Origin: Asterias rubens
Taxonomy: Eukaryota > Echinodermata > Asteroidea > Forcipulatida > Asteriidae
Reading direction: 5' to 3'
Assembly (NCBI RefSeq): GCF_902459465.1
Contig: NC_047073.1
Span: forward strand, 6,200,001-6,264,000
DNA length: 64,000 bases
Shown here: in pieces, positions 22,291 to 37,200 of the stretch
Layout: every line of letters starts with the position of its first letter
Numbering within the stretch: position 1 is the stretch's first letter
Made by a program: the position numbers and the translations under genes
Notes under the pieces: generated by a model
What the model was told of the DNA's origin: nothing
The model's database searches: none
What the model saw: the letters and a program-made list of their open reading frames with translations, nothing else

Positions 22291-25200
22291 CTAGCTGAGC
22301 TCAAATCCTGCTTCTGAGTCAATAGCGTACAATAGTTTGGTCTTCAGAGTGCTGTCATCTTTAAATTCAGGCAATTTCAGAAGATTCATACAAGTGCTTG
22401 CCGATGGAAGACGTTCCTCATCGCTTCCCCCGTACTGGATGCAGAAGGGTGGATACAATTCCTAAAATTTACCCCCAAAAAACCAAAAAATGTTTACATT
22501 TGAATACGCAATGACCAAACACCCTTATAGTATTATTGCAGCCATCTTGGTCATGTTCCCTGTTCACTTAAACTAAATGAATACACATCACCAGACTATT
22601 TTTTAATTTTTAGTCCATTTGGTGACATGGGTTTGTTCTATACAAGATGGCTTCCCAACATTGAATGTACATAGGCCAAATCTCGAAACCCACTGCTTAG
22701 GCTTCAGTTCTGGCTCAGGAAGTGTCCGCCTGGTTTCAAGTCCCAGACCGAAATGTTACTTTTGTTAAAATACTAACGGAGCCTAAGCTGGAACTTAAGC
22801 CAAAGCCGTGGTGGTGAAAATGGTGAAATATTTGTGGTACTCACACAGCATGTGACTATTTCAAACCTTTTGCTCAGCAGATACATTTGTCCAGCAATGT
22901 GTACTTACATCATTGCATTGAATAGATGGATTACACATGGTGTCATCAACCGCCATATTTGATTATAAACAATGGAAAAGTGCAGCCAATGATAGCCTTT
23001 CATGCGCGCACATTTCATCAAAGATGGTGGTCAATGGCGTCGTTTGCAATCCATCTATAGTTTCATGATTTGGGCTCCATTCTACCCATCAGAAGAATTG
23101 CATCCTTACCTTAAAGCCAAGGAGTGGAGGTCGAGAACAGCTTGTGACAAACTTGAGTAGACCTCGCTTCTGGTTGTCATCCATGGCATCAACAACCTTC
23201 CAGAAGTTCTCAATCAGAGGATGATCAACCGTGTAGCCACCTAGAGGAATTATTAAAACAACAATAAGTAGGATTTAAAACTTTGCGTGGTGGGAGAACA
23301 AGTAGGTGAACTTTGGCGGTAGCAGGCCTGATACTTCACAGAGGCAACAGAGGCCAAAGGATAATGCCTTGTTGTCCTTCAAATGCTTAAGAATAAATTT
23401 ACAATTTCCTCATAGAGTGCCATTTCAAAAACAAAGCATACAGTCATGTGGTAGCACCATGTGTCAATCTCTCTTGAGTAGTGGTGGTTCTGGTGAGGAC
23501 ACACTGAATCCTCACCCACTCCTAATAGGTTTCAGTTTAGTTGTCAGTTTTAGCTCCAGAATAGTTTTAGCTCCTTTTCAGTCTTGTTATTGGCTTCCAA
23601 ATTTCTATGAGAAGATTTGAAACCAAACTCTATCTACATCAAGGGGCTAGTAGAATCTTGGGTTTAATGACAGTGTGCCTCTGACATACCTGAGTAATTT
23701 GTATTTCTTTTGAGATCGTCCACGTCGATGGGAACCGAGGCTCCAGAGATCAGCACCTGTAATTCTTGATGATCAAACATCTGCAGCCACTCGGCATCAA
23801 TCACGTTGGCTAAACCCTGACGGAATGCTAGAATGTGGGGACGCATCTAAAGACAGAAAACAAAGAATCAAATTTTGAGGTTCGGCGAGTTTCAAGGAAG
23901 GTATTAATAATAATGCAGTCTTTTATAATTTAAAGACACTGGACACTATTGGTAATTGACAAAGACCAGTCTTCTCACTTGGTGTATTTCAACATATGCA
24001 TAAAATAACAAACCTGTGGAAATTTGAGCTCAATTGGTCATCGAAGTTGCGAGAAAATAATGAAAGAAAAAACACCCTTGTCACACGAAGTTGTGTGCTT
24101 TCAGATGCTTGATTTCGAGACCTCTAATTCTAAACCTGAGGTCTCGAAATCAAATTCATGGAAAATTACTTCTTTCTCGAAAACTACATCACTTCAGAGG
24201 GAGCCGTTTCTCACAATGTTTTATACTATCAACCTCTCCCTATAACTCGTTACCAAGTAAGGTGTAATGCTAATAATTATTTTGAGTAATTACCAATAGT
24301 TTCCACTGCCATTAAGTATCCACCAATAAGGTGCTAAGGTGCTTGAATTAAGAGAGAAACTTTTTAATAGGTTTTAAAGTTTTTATGAATTATAAGACCA
24401 ATTTAAGTAGCACCCTACAAGGTGCACTCAACAGCCACTGCCTGAAACACTGGGCGGACCCCTTCACTTAATGATACTTAAAGTATCCTGGGTTCTTTTA
24501 CAAGCATTTAAGAACACAAGGGACCAACAGCTTTACGTCCCATCCGAAGGATGTGGCATTAATGGTCAAAATGTCCTGCATGAAGACATACGTGTCAAGA
24601 CCAGGACTCGAACCCACACTCTGCTGATCAGATACAACAAAGCTTGAGTCCAGTGCGTGCGCTTAGACTGCCCCCCCCCCCTTACCTGTTTATTGAGTCT
24701 GTAGTCAGCCATCAGGTGAATGTACTCAATACGATTGCTTGCAGTTACTGGGATATCATGACCTCCAGTCTTTAACTCATACACGCGCATCTCCCCAAGG
24801 TCATTATCGACAACAGTAAAGTTCAGTCCAAGCTCGGTAATGTCTCCTGTGTAGTCCTTCAAGAACAGAAGATTCCTGTGTTGGGAAGTTAATAAGTAAT
24901 CAAACAAGGAAACAATATGTTGGGGGACAGCCATGTAAGTATTTGCTCTTATGAGAAGTTTGGACTCTTTTTTTAAGCCCGTCCCTATTGGTTTTGTACA
25001 TGAACATCCTCACTCTGTCAAACACCTAGCCTTTAGTAAAGACCTTCTTCTTGGTTTGCCGAGCCATGATCCCAAGTGACTTGAACAAGAGACCACACAC
25101 GCGGGTGGCGAAGCCACGAGGGCCCTTTCCAACTTGTGTGCGATTTTTAATGTTTTTCTGTATATTTTTGATTTTGGATTTCAAACCAATCATTTTGTAT

Positions 25201-28200
25201 ATTTGTTAATTTGTATCATTTGTTAATGTAGGCCGACACTCTGGCCCCTGTCGCTTCTAATAGGTTTAGAATTTGTCCACCCTAAGGGTGCAAGTAATAT
25301 TTTAAAGGAAGCGTTCTACCATCATAATTGTCTTCAAGCCGGGTAAGTCTAATCTGTGGACAGGGTGTTTTGTGTTGTATAAAAAGTACCCAAACCCTTT
25401 AAAGATAGTGTGGAGCAATGACTAAACTGAACCTACTTGTACATCTCCGGATCCAGAGAGGCAAGATGGTGGATGTCCACATCAGCGTGTTTGCTCAGCA
25501 GCTTAGTCAAGAAGAAACTGGCAAAGGGAAGCTCCACTAATAGATTCTCATACAGTACCTGATATTTGAAAGAAGGAAGGTAGACAAAATACAAAATCAA
25601 AAGCAGTTCCAATGTTTCTGTTTACAATACTTGATGGGGAGTTTACAGCCTGGGCTCAATTTCATAGAGCTGCTAAGCACAAATAGTAGCTAACCCATAG
25701 AGCTATATATATTGACTAGAGCGCTAACACCCCATTATACACGCACTAAGGTTTTGAAGCCGTGTGGGCGCATCCATGTTTATGTCCAAACCAATACAAA
25801 AGCTTGAATTTTTGTACGGCAATTGTGTGGCTATTTGCATGATAGTGCGTTTGTTCTTTTCCATATGTCATCGAACCAAAAAATGCAGCAAATGTGAACG
25901 CACAATCTGCTGATGAGCGTACAAACTGCGAGCATCATGAGCGTCATGTTTTAAAGGTGCGTATACTTTTTTTTTTTTTTAGTATGTCAATCAAGTCGAA
26001 CTTACGGTTTTTGTAGCGCGGACGTACGCGAAAGGGCAGTCGCGTACGTAAGCACACACGCCGAGTGTAAAAAAATCGCGGCAATGTGTGTTCTCTTAAA
26101 ATTAAAATCGTTCCGTAGTCACGCAACACATCAAACATGTCTGCGCTCGGGGTTGCTTCAAAACGCAGAGCAAGTTAGCGCTCTAGTTAATATATATAGC
26201 TCTATGAGCTAACCACAGCAAAGGTCCTGGGTTTGAATCCTGCCCAAGTAATGTGCCTGTGATTTTTTCACAAAGCTCTGGAAATTACTCAGTATACAGT
26301 GCTAACACACATTGGTGTACATGGGTAAAACAACATAGCATGTCACATGTACAATCTGTGACTGGTATCCTGCTTAAGTTTTCTAAGCAGAAACTTTGTA
26401 AGCACCTTTTCTGCTTAAGCAGCTCTAAGACCCTAGTTGAAATATACAACTTCCTATGTTAAAGGGTGACTGTCGCAGAGTTACCAACATCTGCATCTTG
26501 CAATCAGTGAGGTTTTAAACAACAATCGGCGAGATCATTTAAATTACATTCAGCATAATATGGAAAAGGTTTCCATAATCAGGGAGGTACATGTATTACA
26601 TTTGTTCATCAGAACACAAATATATTAATTTATATTCAGGGAAATTTCTGCAGAATCAGGAAAGTTTGCAGCTGAGAGTGAACATTCCTGTAAAACTGCT
26701 TGCATGCCTAATTTCCTTCTCATTTTAGAACGGCAATCTCCCTCCCAGATGTTACATTCAGGAGGTTTACAGATTCTGTACATCACCAGAAATACAAAAC
26801 TACAGGTTTGGACAAAATGTCAGTTGTTTATTTCTACCTCATTGGTGACTTCTTGACTTCTTTCAAGAAATTTTGAAGGCTCATGAAGGTTTGGAGAAAA
26901 AATGAAATCTGGAAAAAACTTGTGAGATCACAAGCCTATTCAATAAAAGCCCCCAAATTACCTTGCCCAGCATTCTCCCAAAGAAGTAGTAATGTTTCTG
27001 GTAGTCTGGCACCAGCTGTGAAGCCTGTGGGTTCGGATACAGAAGCTCATCAGCAGAAGACTTGAAGAAACCTCGGTTTGGATCAAAGGAAGACTTAAGG
27101 AGCTGAGAGAGAAACTCGCGAGTCAATCCTCCTCCATCGATTCCCGCCTCTTCAAGACCCTGGACATTTCTCATGATGACTCGCAGCTTCTTCCTGAGAT
27201 TGGGTTCTGCAAAATTGCAACAAATGAGGAAAAGGGTGTCAAGTTAGATTGATTTTTTAACCACAAAGCTTACTCGTTACAAATGATTTTGTCACTGAAT
27301 ACTGACCAGGTCTCAAATTTGAGGGAAAAATCCTTGTGGCTCAGAATCTTTACTGGACAGGGAGTTTATTTACATGACCAGAATCAAAATGAAAAGAGAC
27401 TAGCACTGAAAGGAAAACAACACAATTTTATCATCTTAACCGCTTCATTTAAACAAACCACCTTGAGAACATTTATCTCTTCTGTTTTAGCGGCGAAACT
27501 CGGCCAGATTGAAAGATATCTCTGAGACTCAAAATCAACATTTGAAAATCATTTTTTTGAGACAAAAATGTTGAATTGAAAAAACCGAAACCACCGGACT
27601 TGTCCAGTCTTGAGCTTACATGCCCAACACCGAAATCACCATCCTTGGGCCAGTGGTCAAGTGTAAAATCCTACCCCTGGTGCCTGGATTTTATAGGTAT
27701 CTGAAAAGTCATCACCTTGTTCTCGAAGAACAAAAAAGGAGGTTGAACGTTCTAGTTAGCAGATTCTAATGGCATAAACAAATGCTGGTGACCAATTTGT
27801 TGGACCACTCATGCATTAAGCACACAATCTCACACAACAGAAAGCTTTTATTGAAAGGCATATTTTACAAAACTCTATTATTACTGTCAAAATTTAATTT
27901 TAGAGCAAATTAAATCATAAATAATGCCTTAATTATTATTTAATTTGACTAAAGTCACTATTGAGGCTGAAGAAATGTCTCTTACCATTTTCTGGTCTAA
28001 GGCGATCGTAGGCATCTTCATAGATGTAGTTCCTCCTGATATTGATGTCTATCGTTCTACCGGCAATGAATCCAGCAAACTCACCCTGGTTCTCGTCCTT
28101 GTCTCTATGAATCCAATCCCGGAAAATCTAATCAAAATAAACAAATGTGTATAATTATGACATTTATGACTGAGTTGTTGTTATAAAATGAGCAAAATAA

Positions 28201-31200
28201 CAATTCATTGGCAGTATTTTGTAATTATGTCATCAAGACTGGCCTTTATCACCAGTGGAGCTAAGGGGTCTAGTGGTTAAAGTCATCTCTCTTCTAGAAT
28301 GCAGGTAGGGCTCAAGTTTTACACTGGATCGCAGGCCCGAGTCCTGTGATTTTAGTGTCAGGGCCAGTAAACTTTGACAGGATAAGTATGATGGTCTTGT
28401 GTTTTGAGTAATATCACCTCACCTTGTTACATAGTTAAGAATCTATTTCTCATGGGATTTGAAAATACTTTTCTTTTTCTTCTGAATATCAAAATGGTTG
28501 AAAAAGATAAATATTTAAAGCTGATTAAATCAAATTTGATTCTTACCTTAACTCTGTCTTCAAATGGGACTACAAAGGGCATTTCGGCCAGGATTGTCAT
28601 CTTCCGGGTCTCAAGGGTGGACATTGGGAGTGGGCCTTCTTCAACGGCCATACTTGACCGCATGAAGTGAAGCCGCCGTGGCCGGAATGCTGGATGGAAG
28701 TGACCTCCTGAACCTTTCATCTGAAGATATGTTAAAAAAACAAAATACAAAAATTTACCCCAAAAAATATACATAATTTTTTTTAATTTAACTGCATGTA
28801 CAGCGAGGCCACAAGATGGCCCTATTAGGGATTAAAGGAACACGTTGCCTTGGATCGGATGAGTTGGTCTATAAAAAGCGTTTGTAACTGTTTGTTATAA
28901 AATTGATATGGTTAGAAAGATGTTGTAAAAGTAGAATACAATGATCCACACAAGTATCACTCAAAACTGCACAGTTTTAATTTAACGTCGCAAACTAACA
29001 GGGTCGGCCATTTATGGGAGTAAAAAAATTGACTCCCATAAATGGCCGACCGTGTTAGTTGACGAGGTAAAAAGAAAACCAAGCAATTTCGAGGCATATT
29101 TGTGTAGATCATTGTATTCTACTTTTACAACATCTTTCTAACCATATCAATTTTATACCAAACAGTTACAAACGCTTTTCAAAGACCAACTCATCCGCAA
29201 GGATAAAGACAGGTATTGGTTTTACAGAACCAGTGATTTTATTGGATACAATAATTTCATTGGATAAATGTGCAGTGTTGAAGCACATCTGTGTTTTGAT
29301 TAGTCCGATGTGATGTTTGGCAGCTGCACGTTCAGTTGTCTGCATGCAGCAGCCTGCGTATACAAATCTACGTAGGATTTGACTGCGAATCTCCATGTGA
29401 AATGAAGGAAAGGTCAAAGGTGTTTAAGCTAGCAGTACCTATTATTTGATTCGAGCACAATAATAAAAGTACATAGTAGTTGCATGAGATATCTACATAG
29501 GATTTCAGTTTCTGAATAACTTACCCTGTTATCAGTAAAAACATTGACGTGTGAAGCGAGCCAGTGGTTTGGTGGACAGAAGGGCTTTCTTGTATCTCGA
29601 TCATGAAGCTGTTTCACAAGCTGGGCTGTAACCTGAAAAACAAAAAAACAAAGACAAAGATTTGAAATTCGCCCCCAATCTTTGAATCACATCTTTCAAT
29701 AACTATAACTTGGCCCAATTTCATATTGCTGCTTTAAAAAGTGGTGATGTGCATGGACGACCAGCAACCACACAGTCACAAAATAAATATAGGGCTAATT
29801 GGTTGTTGGTATGTTCAAGTGATTGATCGCAGGCACAAAAAGTGGATTTTTTTTTTTAACCATTTAATGAATATATGTAAAACAGATCCAGAAGACAAGT
29901 TTTTAAATATCCTAAGGAATTTACCTTAAAAACATGCATCCATGTAGAAGCCACATCAGAGGATCTACCATGGGCCGAGACACCAACGCTAGCCATCGCT
30001 CTGGTGTAGTCCTTGGTGACAGTGGGTCTAGTCTCAGGATGGGCGCACTCAATCATTCCAAGACAAGCATTACGTAATGAAAGACTCATGTGTATTAGTT
30101 CATCCAGTCTAAAGGGCATCAGGCTGTGATGAGCATCACCTGATGGGTCAAATGGGTTGAAGGAAAGAAAGACAAAGCATAATAGACGAGGACAAAATTT
30201 CATAAAGCCTGTATTAAGCACAAACAACTTGCTAAGCACAAAAAAGTATTGCTTAAAAAATAAGTATTGTTAGAAGCTTTCCATGGTGTGGAGAGATAAG
30301 AAGAACCACTTAGGGCGAGTGTTGGCTCTGAAAAGAGCCGGTTGGGTCTCGAACAGTATACTCTGCTCTTCTTCAATTCTCTTGAAGAAGAGCAGAGTAT
30401 ACTGGTCGAAACGTCGGACCCAACCAGCTCTTTTCAAAGCCAACACTCACCCTAAGAGATTTACACATGGTTGTACCTGCAAGTTTACTATTTATTTCTA
30501 GTTTCTTCTTATTGCTTAAAAGTTAACCAGCCAAAATTACATTTATTTTTCCATTATTGTGACTGGTGCCCTACTCAGTTTTTGCTTTGCAAAGAAAGTT
30601 GCCAAGCAGTATTTTCTGCTAAACAGCTTTTTGAAATTGGGCTCAATTTCATTTAAGCAGGAAATTTTGCTTAAAAATTTCATGCTAAGCAAACATATGT
30701 AAGAAACCAGAAATCAGTTTAAATTAATAATGCAGTGAGGTGTTACTATTTAAAATCACAAGACCGCTACACTTACGATAGCAAGTTTACGATAGCAAGT
30801 TTACTAGCCCAAGTTAAAACACTGGCTTCAAGCCTGCAGTCCATTGTTAATTTCAGGCCCTGCAATAGACCCTTCCCATGAAATATGCTAAATATATTCA
30901 CGTATGCGCACAGACCCTTTTGGTGCACAATAACGTCTGCGTCACACAGCCATCAGCCACATACAAAGCAGCCCAATGGTCCCTCATTTTACCAAACAAA
31001 ATATTAGTTCGCACGCACTATGTTCAAATTACATATTTCATGTGAAGGGTCTATTGATAGAAGTTACTGTAGAATGCCTCTCAGGTTCCTTAACCTTACC
31101 TCTTGTATCACCATGGAACTCTGCATCATGGAGAGACAGGAGTAAATGTCCAAACAGAGAGCAGAAGACAGATAATAGAGGGATGATACGATCACTGTCT

Positions 31201-34200
31201 GTGGATGTCAGAGGGAAGCCGCTGGATAACATCTGAATCAATGGAGTCTGAGACCTTCAAGAAAATCATGGACAGAATAGTTGGTATCTTTTCAGATTTA
31301 GTGAATGTTGATAACTAAGCTGTGGTTTAAGACATGATCAAAAGCCCTCATAAAAACAGGCAAGGGCTTCGATCGCTACTGAAAAGTGGGGGGACGGGCG
31401 AAATAATACCTTACATTATTTTCACCCATACCATCTTATTTCCACTAAGCAAATTTTCAGTTTTAAATAAAATTCTGTAATTGGTTGCTAACCATCATTA
31501 ATTTTTGAGCATCTTTAAGTAGCTGTTTGAAAGAGGCGAAGAGAAAACAGTGATAGTGAGTTTATATTCACCCTGTAACAGCCGGTGTAGAAACTGACTT
31601 GATCGCCTCCCAAAGATGCCTCAAAAACCGCTCATTAAATGCTAATAAATACAGCAATCTGGATAAAAGAAAGAACAATAAACCAAATGTACATGTATCA
31701 ATAATCTATACATTGGTAGGCCGAAGAACTGAGACAAAATGTTATACTTAACATAACAATTTTAATTGGAAATCACCTAAAAATTATTAACAACTAGAAT
31801 CAGAAAAAGAATTGAATGTTTAAAATTTTCTGTGCCAAGCAAAGTAGTGGCTAGAAACATTTGTGTGCAGGCAGCAATATTTGTAGTTCCAACCAAGTGT
31901 GCACAATTCTGTGCTTTGAGAATAACTCCTGTATTAAGCATGCTAGTGAGATGCAATCGTACCCGACAATTTGCGTAAAACCTAAAAAATAACAAGCTCA
32001 ACACATTGTATATTTTCTGATAATTGCCACACTGTGTAAAATTGGTGCATTATATGTAATGACACACTTACATGCACCAACAGTGCATGCTTCACTACGG
32101 GCCTGGAATTTCATCTGTGAGAGGCCATTTTCATTTTGAAAAGGGAACTTTCATTGGAAAATCTTAAAGTCTTTGGGAAACTTGTGAAGGGGCACCAAGG
32201 ACAAGATCAGGGCAACCGAGGCCATGGCCTCTGTGAAATTACAGTTACACTAAAATCAGACATAAAACGTCTTACTTTGTTCTTGGCACATGAAGCTTAT
32301 GTTCCACCATGAGTGTATGACAGATGCTACACAATGCTGTTAGGACAGAGACATCACTCTTAGAGACGGCAGTCAGAAGCCAGTTGACATGGTCAGCTGA
32401 GTTCAGGGTCTGAAGACAGTGATCTCGAATCTCAAACAGAGACGAGGCTCCCTCGACCTAAGACCGATTAGAAGAATCCAAGGCCACATATAATTAAAGG
32501 GTTTGGGTACTTTTTGTAAGATATATTTCACAAATGTCCATAAATTTACATTAAACTTAAACGGTTTAAAGGTAATGATGGTAGAAAGCTTTCCTTTAAA
32601 ATACTACTTGCTGTGGCTGTAGTTTTTGAAAATTTTTGAATAAAATAATTTTGGGAGAAGCCTGTTAAACCCTGTGGGCATTTTTCCTGCTGTAAAAGTT
32701 TATTAGTAATGAAGAGTATATATTAAAATAAAACTTCTTCCATGGGGGAAAATTGTCCTGCGTTTCTGTTAACAGTTATATGCAGTTATAAGTTAAATAG
32801 CTACTGACAGGCACCTCTAAACAAAGATGAAAAAGTAGGGACACCGCCAACATGAGGACTAGATGGCTCAGTTGGTAGAGTGTCGCAACATTAATCCGGA
32901 AGGTCACAGGTTTAAATCCGGCATTAGTAAATTTATCTTTGATCAACCCAAAATTCATTAATTTTTTAATTAAAGAACAAGAAGTAAAACAAAGGTGACT
33001 TTACTTGATTTTCCATTACGTCCATATCATCTTCAGAGTCCGAGTCGTCGTCGTTGCCATGGAAACGGCGATCACTGGTCCCCGGCAGCATGGGAAATAT
33101 CAGCTTGATGAGGTGAAGGTATCGCAGGATGTCATCATTATGAAGAGTTGCTATAGCAACAAGATAAATTGCATGAGAAACAAATCAATTATTGGTTATT
33201 GTTTAAATATGTCTAAAATTGGTGTGATTAAAGGCATCAAAGAGTACAGTAACCATGGCATTGGCTCAACGCCAGATGATTGACATCCAGCCTTTTATTC
33301 TTTGAGCCATTTCATTAAAAATGATTGCCTAGGTTTTATAGGTTGTTAAAGGCCACAACGCGCCACAAACAATAAACCTGGGAAAGCACAAGTCCCGAAA
33401 AATGTTTAAAATAGAAGTAAGACTTATACACTCTATTGGAGAGTCTGGCTGGTTTTACAGATGGCTACAAAAAGGTTTATTCAATCCACAGCTCCTTGTA
33501 TCACCTCTAACTATCTCATAAAGGATTAAAATAAGCTTGGGCGATATCACGATATTATCGAATATCGCGATATTAATTTGGACACGATTTTGATATCGGA
33601 TGGATTTGGTTTTAATCGAAATATCGATATATCGCGATATATCGCGATATATCGATTAAATATGGCGATGTATTTGCTAGCTGAGACATCTTGCACCCCA
33701 TAGGTTTGGAGTAAAACCAGAAATATAGGTCATTAGAACACCTCTCTTATGCTAGGACTGTCTCTTCTACAACTTTCACTTGGAGTTTTAAGACTGATGA
33801 TGTCAAATTTCATTAATCGCGATTATATCGAATATCGCGATATATTGTCGGCGATATATCGTGAATAAAATAAATCGATATCGCCCAAGCTTAGATTAAA
33901 ATAATGAACCGATTTGTATTGGAAAAGATAAAGTCTGTTAAAACATTGGATTAAATATTGTTTTAAAATATCTCTGTACCTAGAAGTGGTTTCACTAGAG
34001 TCATCACTGAGTACAGTAACCATGGTGTTGGCTCCACCCCCAGATGATTGACATCCAGCCATGTATTCTGATTGGTGGACACAATGGCTTGTAGCAGCTG
34101 GGTTACTGGAAAGGCAGAAGGGGATTGGCTGATGGCTGGCAGGAGGAAGGAGTTGATTGGCTCGGTGAATTGGAGACAGAGGAGTTCTTTGCAGAGTGAG

Positions 34201-37200
34201 CACAGGACAATATTCCTAAAAGTGAAAGAAAGAATTTGGGAAGTTCACATTTGAAAGAATTTCCCATCAAATAAATCATTACAGTGTTTCTGTCCAATAG
34301 TTATTTCGGACAAATTTGGTTTTACATGTAATGCTATTATATCTAAAGAAAATTTGTTTCAATTATTTTATAACTTGTTTTGAACAGTTTTGTAAACGAA
34401 CAATACTAAATTGCACTTATTCTGGACTCTCAGAAAAGCGAACTCAATAAATGTACTAGCAAATAACCAATGAAGAAGACAAGGAAGGATTTTTAAGTTT
34501 TAAATGTAGGAAAACCCACACAGTCACAGGCAGCAACTGATAAACCAACCCACGTAGTGCCCCCGATGTGATTCGAACCAGGTTCCCAGAAGTGAAAGAC
34601 GAGGAAAGATACCACTAGTCGACCTGAACAATACAGTAAGTCTGAGAACAAGTTTGCTAGATTTAAAGACAGCCACTTGACCTTTGACCTCATTACCTGC
34701 TTGTCGTCTGTTCTTGTAGTCTCTTGACCAGCCTGGTTGGTCTCAGTACTAGTTCAAGGGCTGTCTTAGCCAATGTTGGTATATTAGGATATTCCATCCC
34801 TGGTGGTAAGCGGTCATCGATAAGAGCTCTGAGATATCTGTAGTAACCTGGAGAAAAATGTCTTGAAAAGTTATTATACAGGATTGGCAGCACAGCTGAC
34901 AAAATTGCTTAATCTGTTGTGTGAGTCAGGAGGAAATAGTGTAAAACAATGCAGTGTTCAGGATGTAAGAACATTGTCCTTATTTTCGGTTGTTACAACT
35001 GAAAACAAGATTTACACAAGAAGTTCAATTATACTATGGATATTGTTTGAGCAGAAAGTATTACAAGTCTGGTCAGGAAATTTGTTAAAACGATGACTAA
35101 ACAAATCTTGAGATTCTTATGGACTGGAAACCAGGGGCCTTTATCAAACCACTGCTTTGGCTCCGGCTCAGGCTCCGCGTGCTGATATCCGTGCAATACG
35201 CGCTGCTCCAAAATGCAGGTTAAATGCAAGCTGCGTACACAGCACGCGGAGCCTAAGCCTGAGCCGGAGCCCAAGCCGTGGTTTGAGAAAGGGCCCAGGT
35301 GTTGCGCACTTTCATTGATTTTGGTATAATCAATAAGACAAAAGAGTGTCCTTGGGCAATGAATCAGGCACACCATAAGATGTAAACATTGCCAAGGGCA
35401 ATATGATCTTATAGGGGGTCAGTCATCATACATGCGGGAAAAAGTACCTCTTATTATGACAAAAATCATACCCACAACTTATCCTCAATAATTTACCTAT
35501 TATGTGTACACTTTTCTACAACTTAAGCCTGGCTCGTACTTCCTGTGAATGTGAATATGAATTTGAACGTCTTAAATTTGCAACTATTAATTGAGCTGTG
35601 CGCAACACTCGCTACGAAAGGAGCCCTGTGAGGTAAAAGTTTGTATCCCATTCGCATTTGCAGGAAGTATGAAACAGGCTTTAGCATGGACTAGTTTTTA
35701 GAAGGTGCCTTGGGGAAACCTTAGACTTACCTTGCTTTACAAGGTACAGAAGAATATCACGCACTGCTTGGCTTATCTCAGTCTCTGTGATGCTCTCTGA
35801 TTGGCTAAATACCCTCTCATCGGTAAACACTTCAAGCATCCTCAAAGGCATAGCAATGGGTACCGATGAATTGCCCCTTAACATTCTGAAAAAGAAAAAA
35901 AAACAATCATTCTATCAACCTTCAAAAGCGTATTTGTCTTTGGTGACAGAAAAACTACAATGAAAAACTGCTAAATGGTAAAACAAAATCTGAGATTATT
36001 CAGATCATCAAAATATTTGACTCTAACTACTGATTTTTAAAGCCATTATACACTTTCGGTAAACAGTATTTTCCAAGTCCCACACTTCGTGTATCACAAC
36101 TTATATATAAAATAACAAACCTGTGAAAATTTAGGCTCAATCGGTCATCGGAGTCGGGAGAACATAATGGGAAAACCCATTCTTGTTTCCGCGCGTTTCG
36201 CCGTGTCATGACATGTGTTTAAAATAAATCTGTAATTCTCGCTAACGAATATTTACATTGATTTAATGTTTTCTCAAAAAGTAAAGCATTTCATGGAACA
36301 ATATTTCATGAGAAGTCTTTCACCATTACCTTCTGTAAACCCTGTAAATTATTTGTAAATCTGTGAACTTTAAAGAAAAAATGATTTCTTCCAGCTGACA
36401 TATTATTTTTTGTTCAAGATGTTACACAGCGAGGTATTTTTCTTCATTAATTTTCAATTAAAAAACACTAGATCGCTATAATTGTCCAGACAAAAGTTTA
36501 CTGGTCCAACACCAAAACTAATGACCTCGGGCCTGTGGTCCAGTGTAAAATTCAGGCCCTGCTTTTGATTTAGACCAAGACCGAGACTGAGTCTTCAAAA
36601 TTCAAGACCTGGAAACAGCCGAGATCTCAACAAATTGGGTCTCAAATCAAAAACAGTCTCAAGATGTACAACACTGATCCAAATCTAATTTTGCAAGTCA
36701 AAATAACATACCTGCAGCAAAGCAGCAATAATCTTCTGATTTGATGAATCCATGTCGACCGGTGATTTTTTAATAGTTCTGTACAAAGACTTTTCTGCTT
36801 TAATATCACTTGACAGAGAACAGTCTGAAAAGAGAAGTAAAAAGGGTTCCACATAAATAAAGATTGGAGACTGAAAGGGTGACCATACAGACATTACATC
36901 AAGAACAAATCGTATAAATTTTCACATTTGTAAAAGTATTGCATGAGTCTTTCTTTAAGGCTTCATGAGAAATACTCAGTAAGGGTTGGAACGTCAGGCC
37001 GTTAACTGTTTTTTTGTAACCTCAAATGTTGGAACAAAACTAAAAAGCAAAACCATGTTCCTTTACTAACAGAAACTATAGCTAGTATGTACAGTTTAAA
37101 GCTTCAACACCAAAACATAACAAAAACAGCACTAAACTTACCAGTTTTAATCTACATGAAAATAAATTTTTGATATAAAATATGATCAAATTATATGAAA

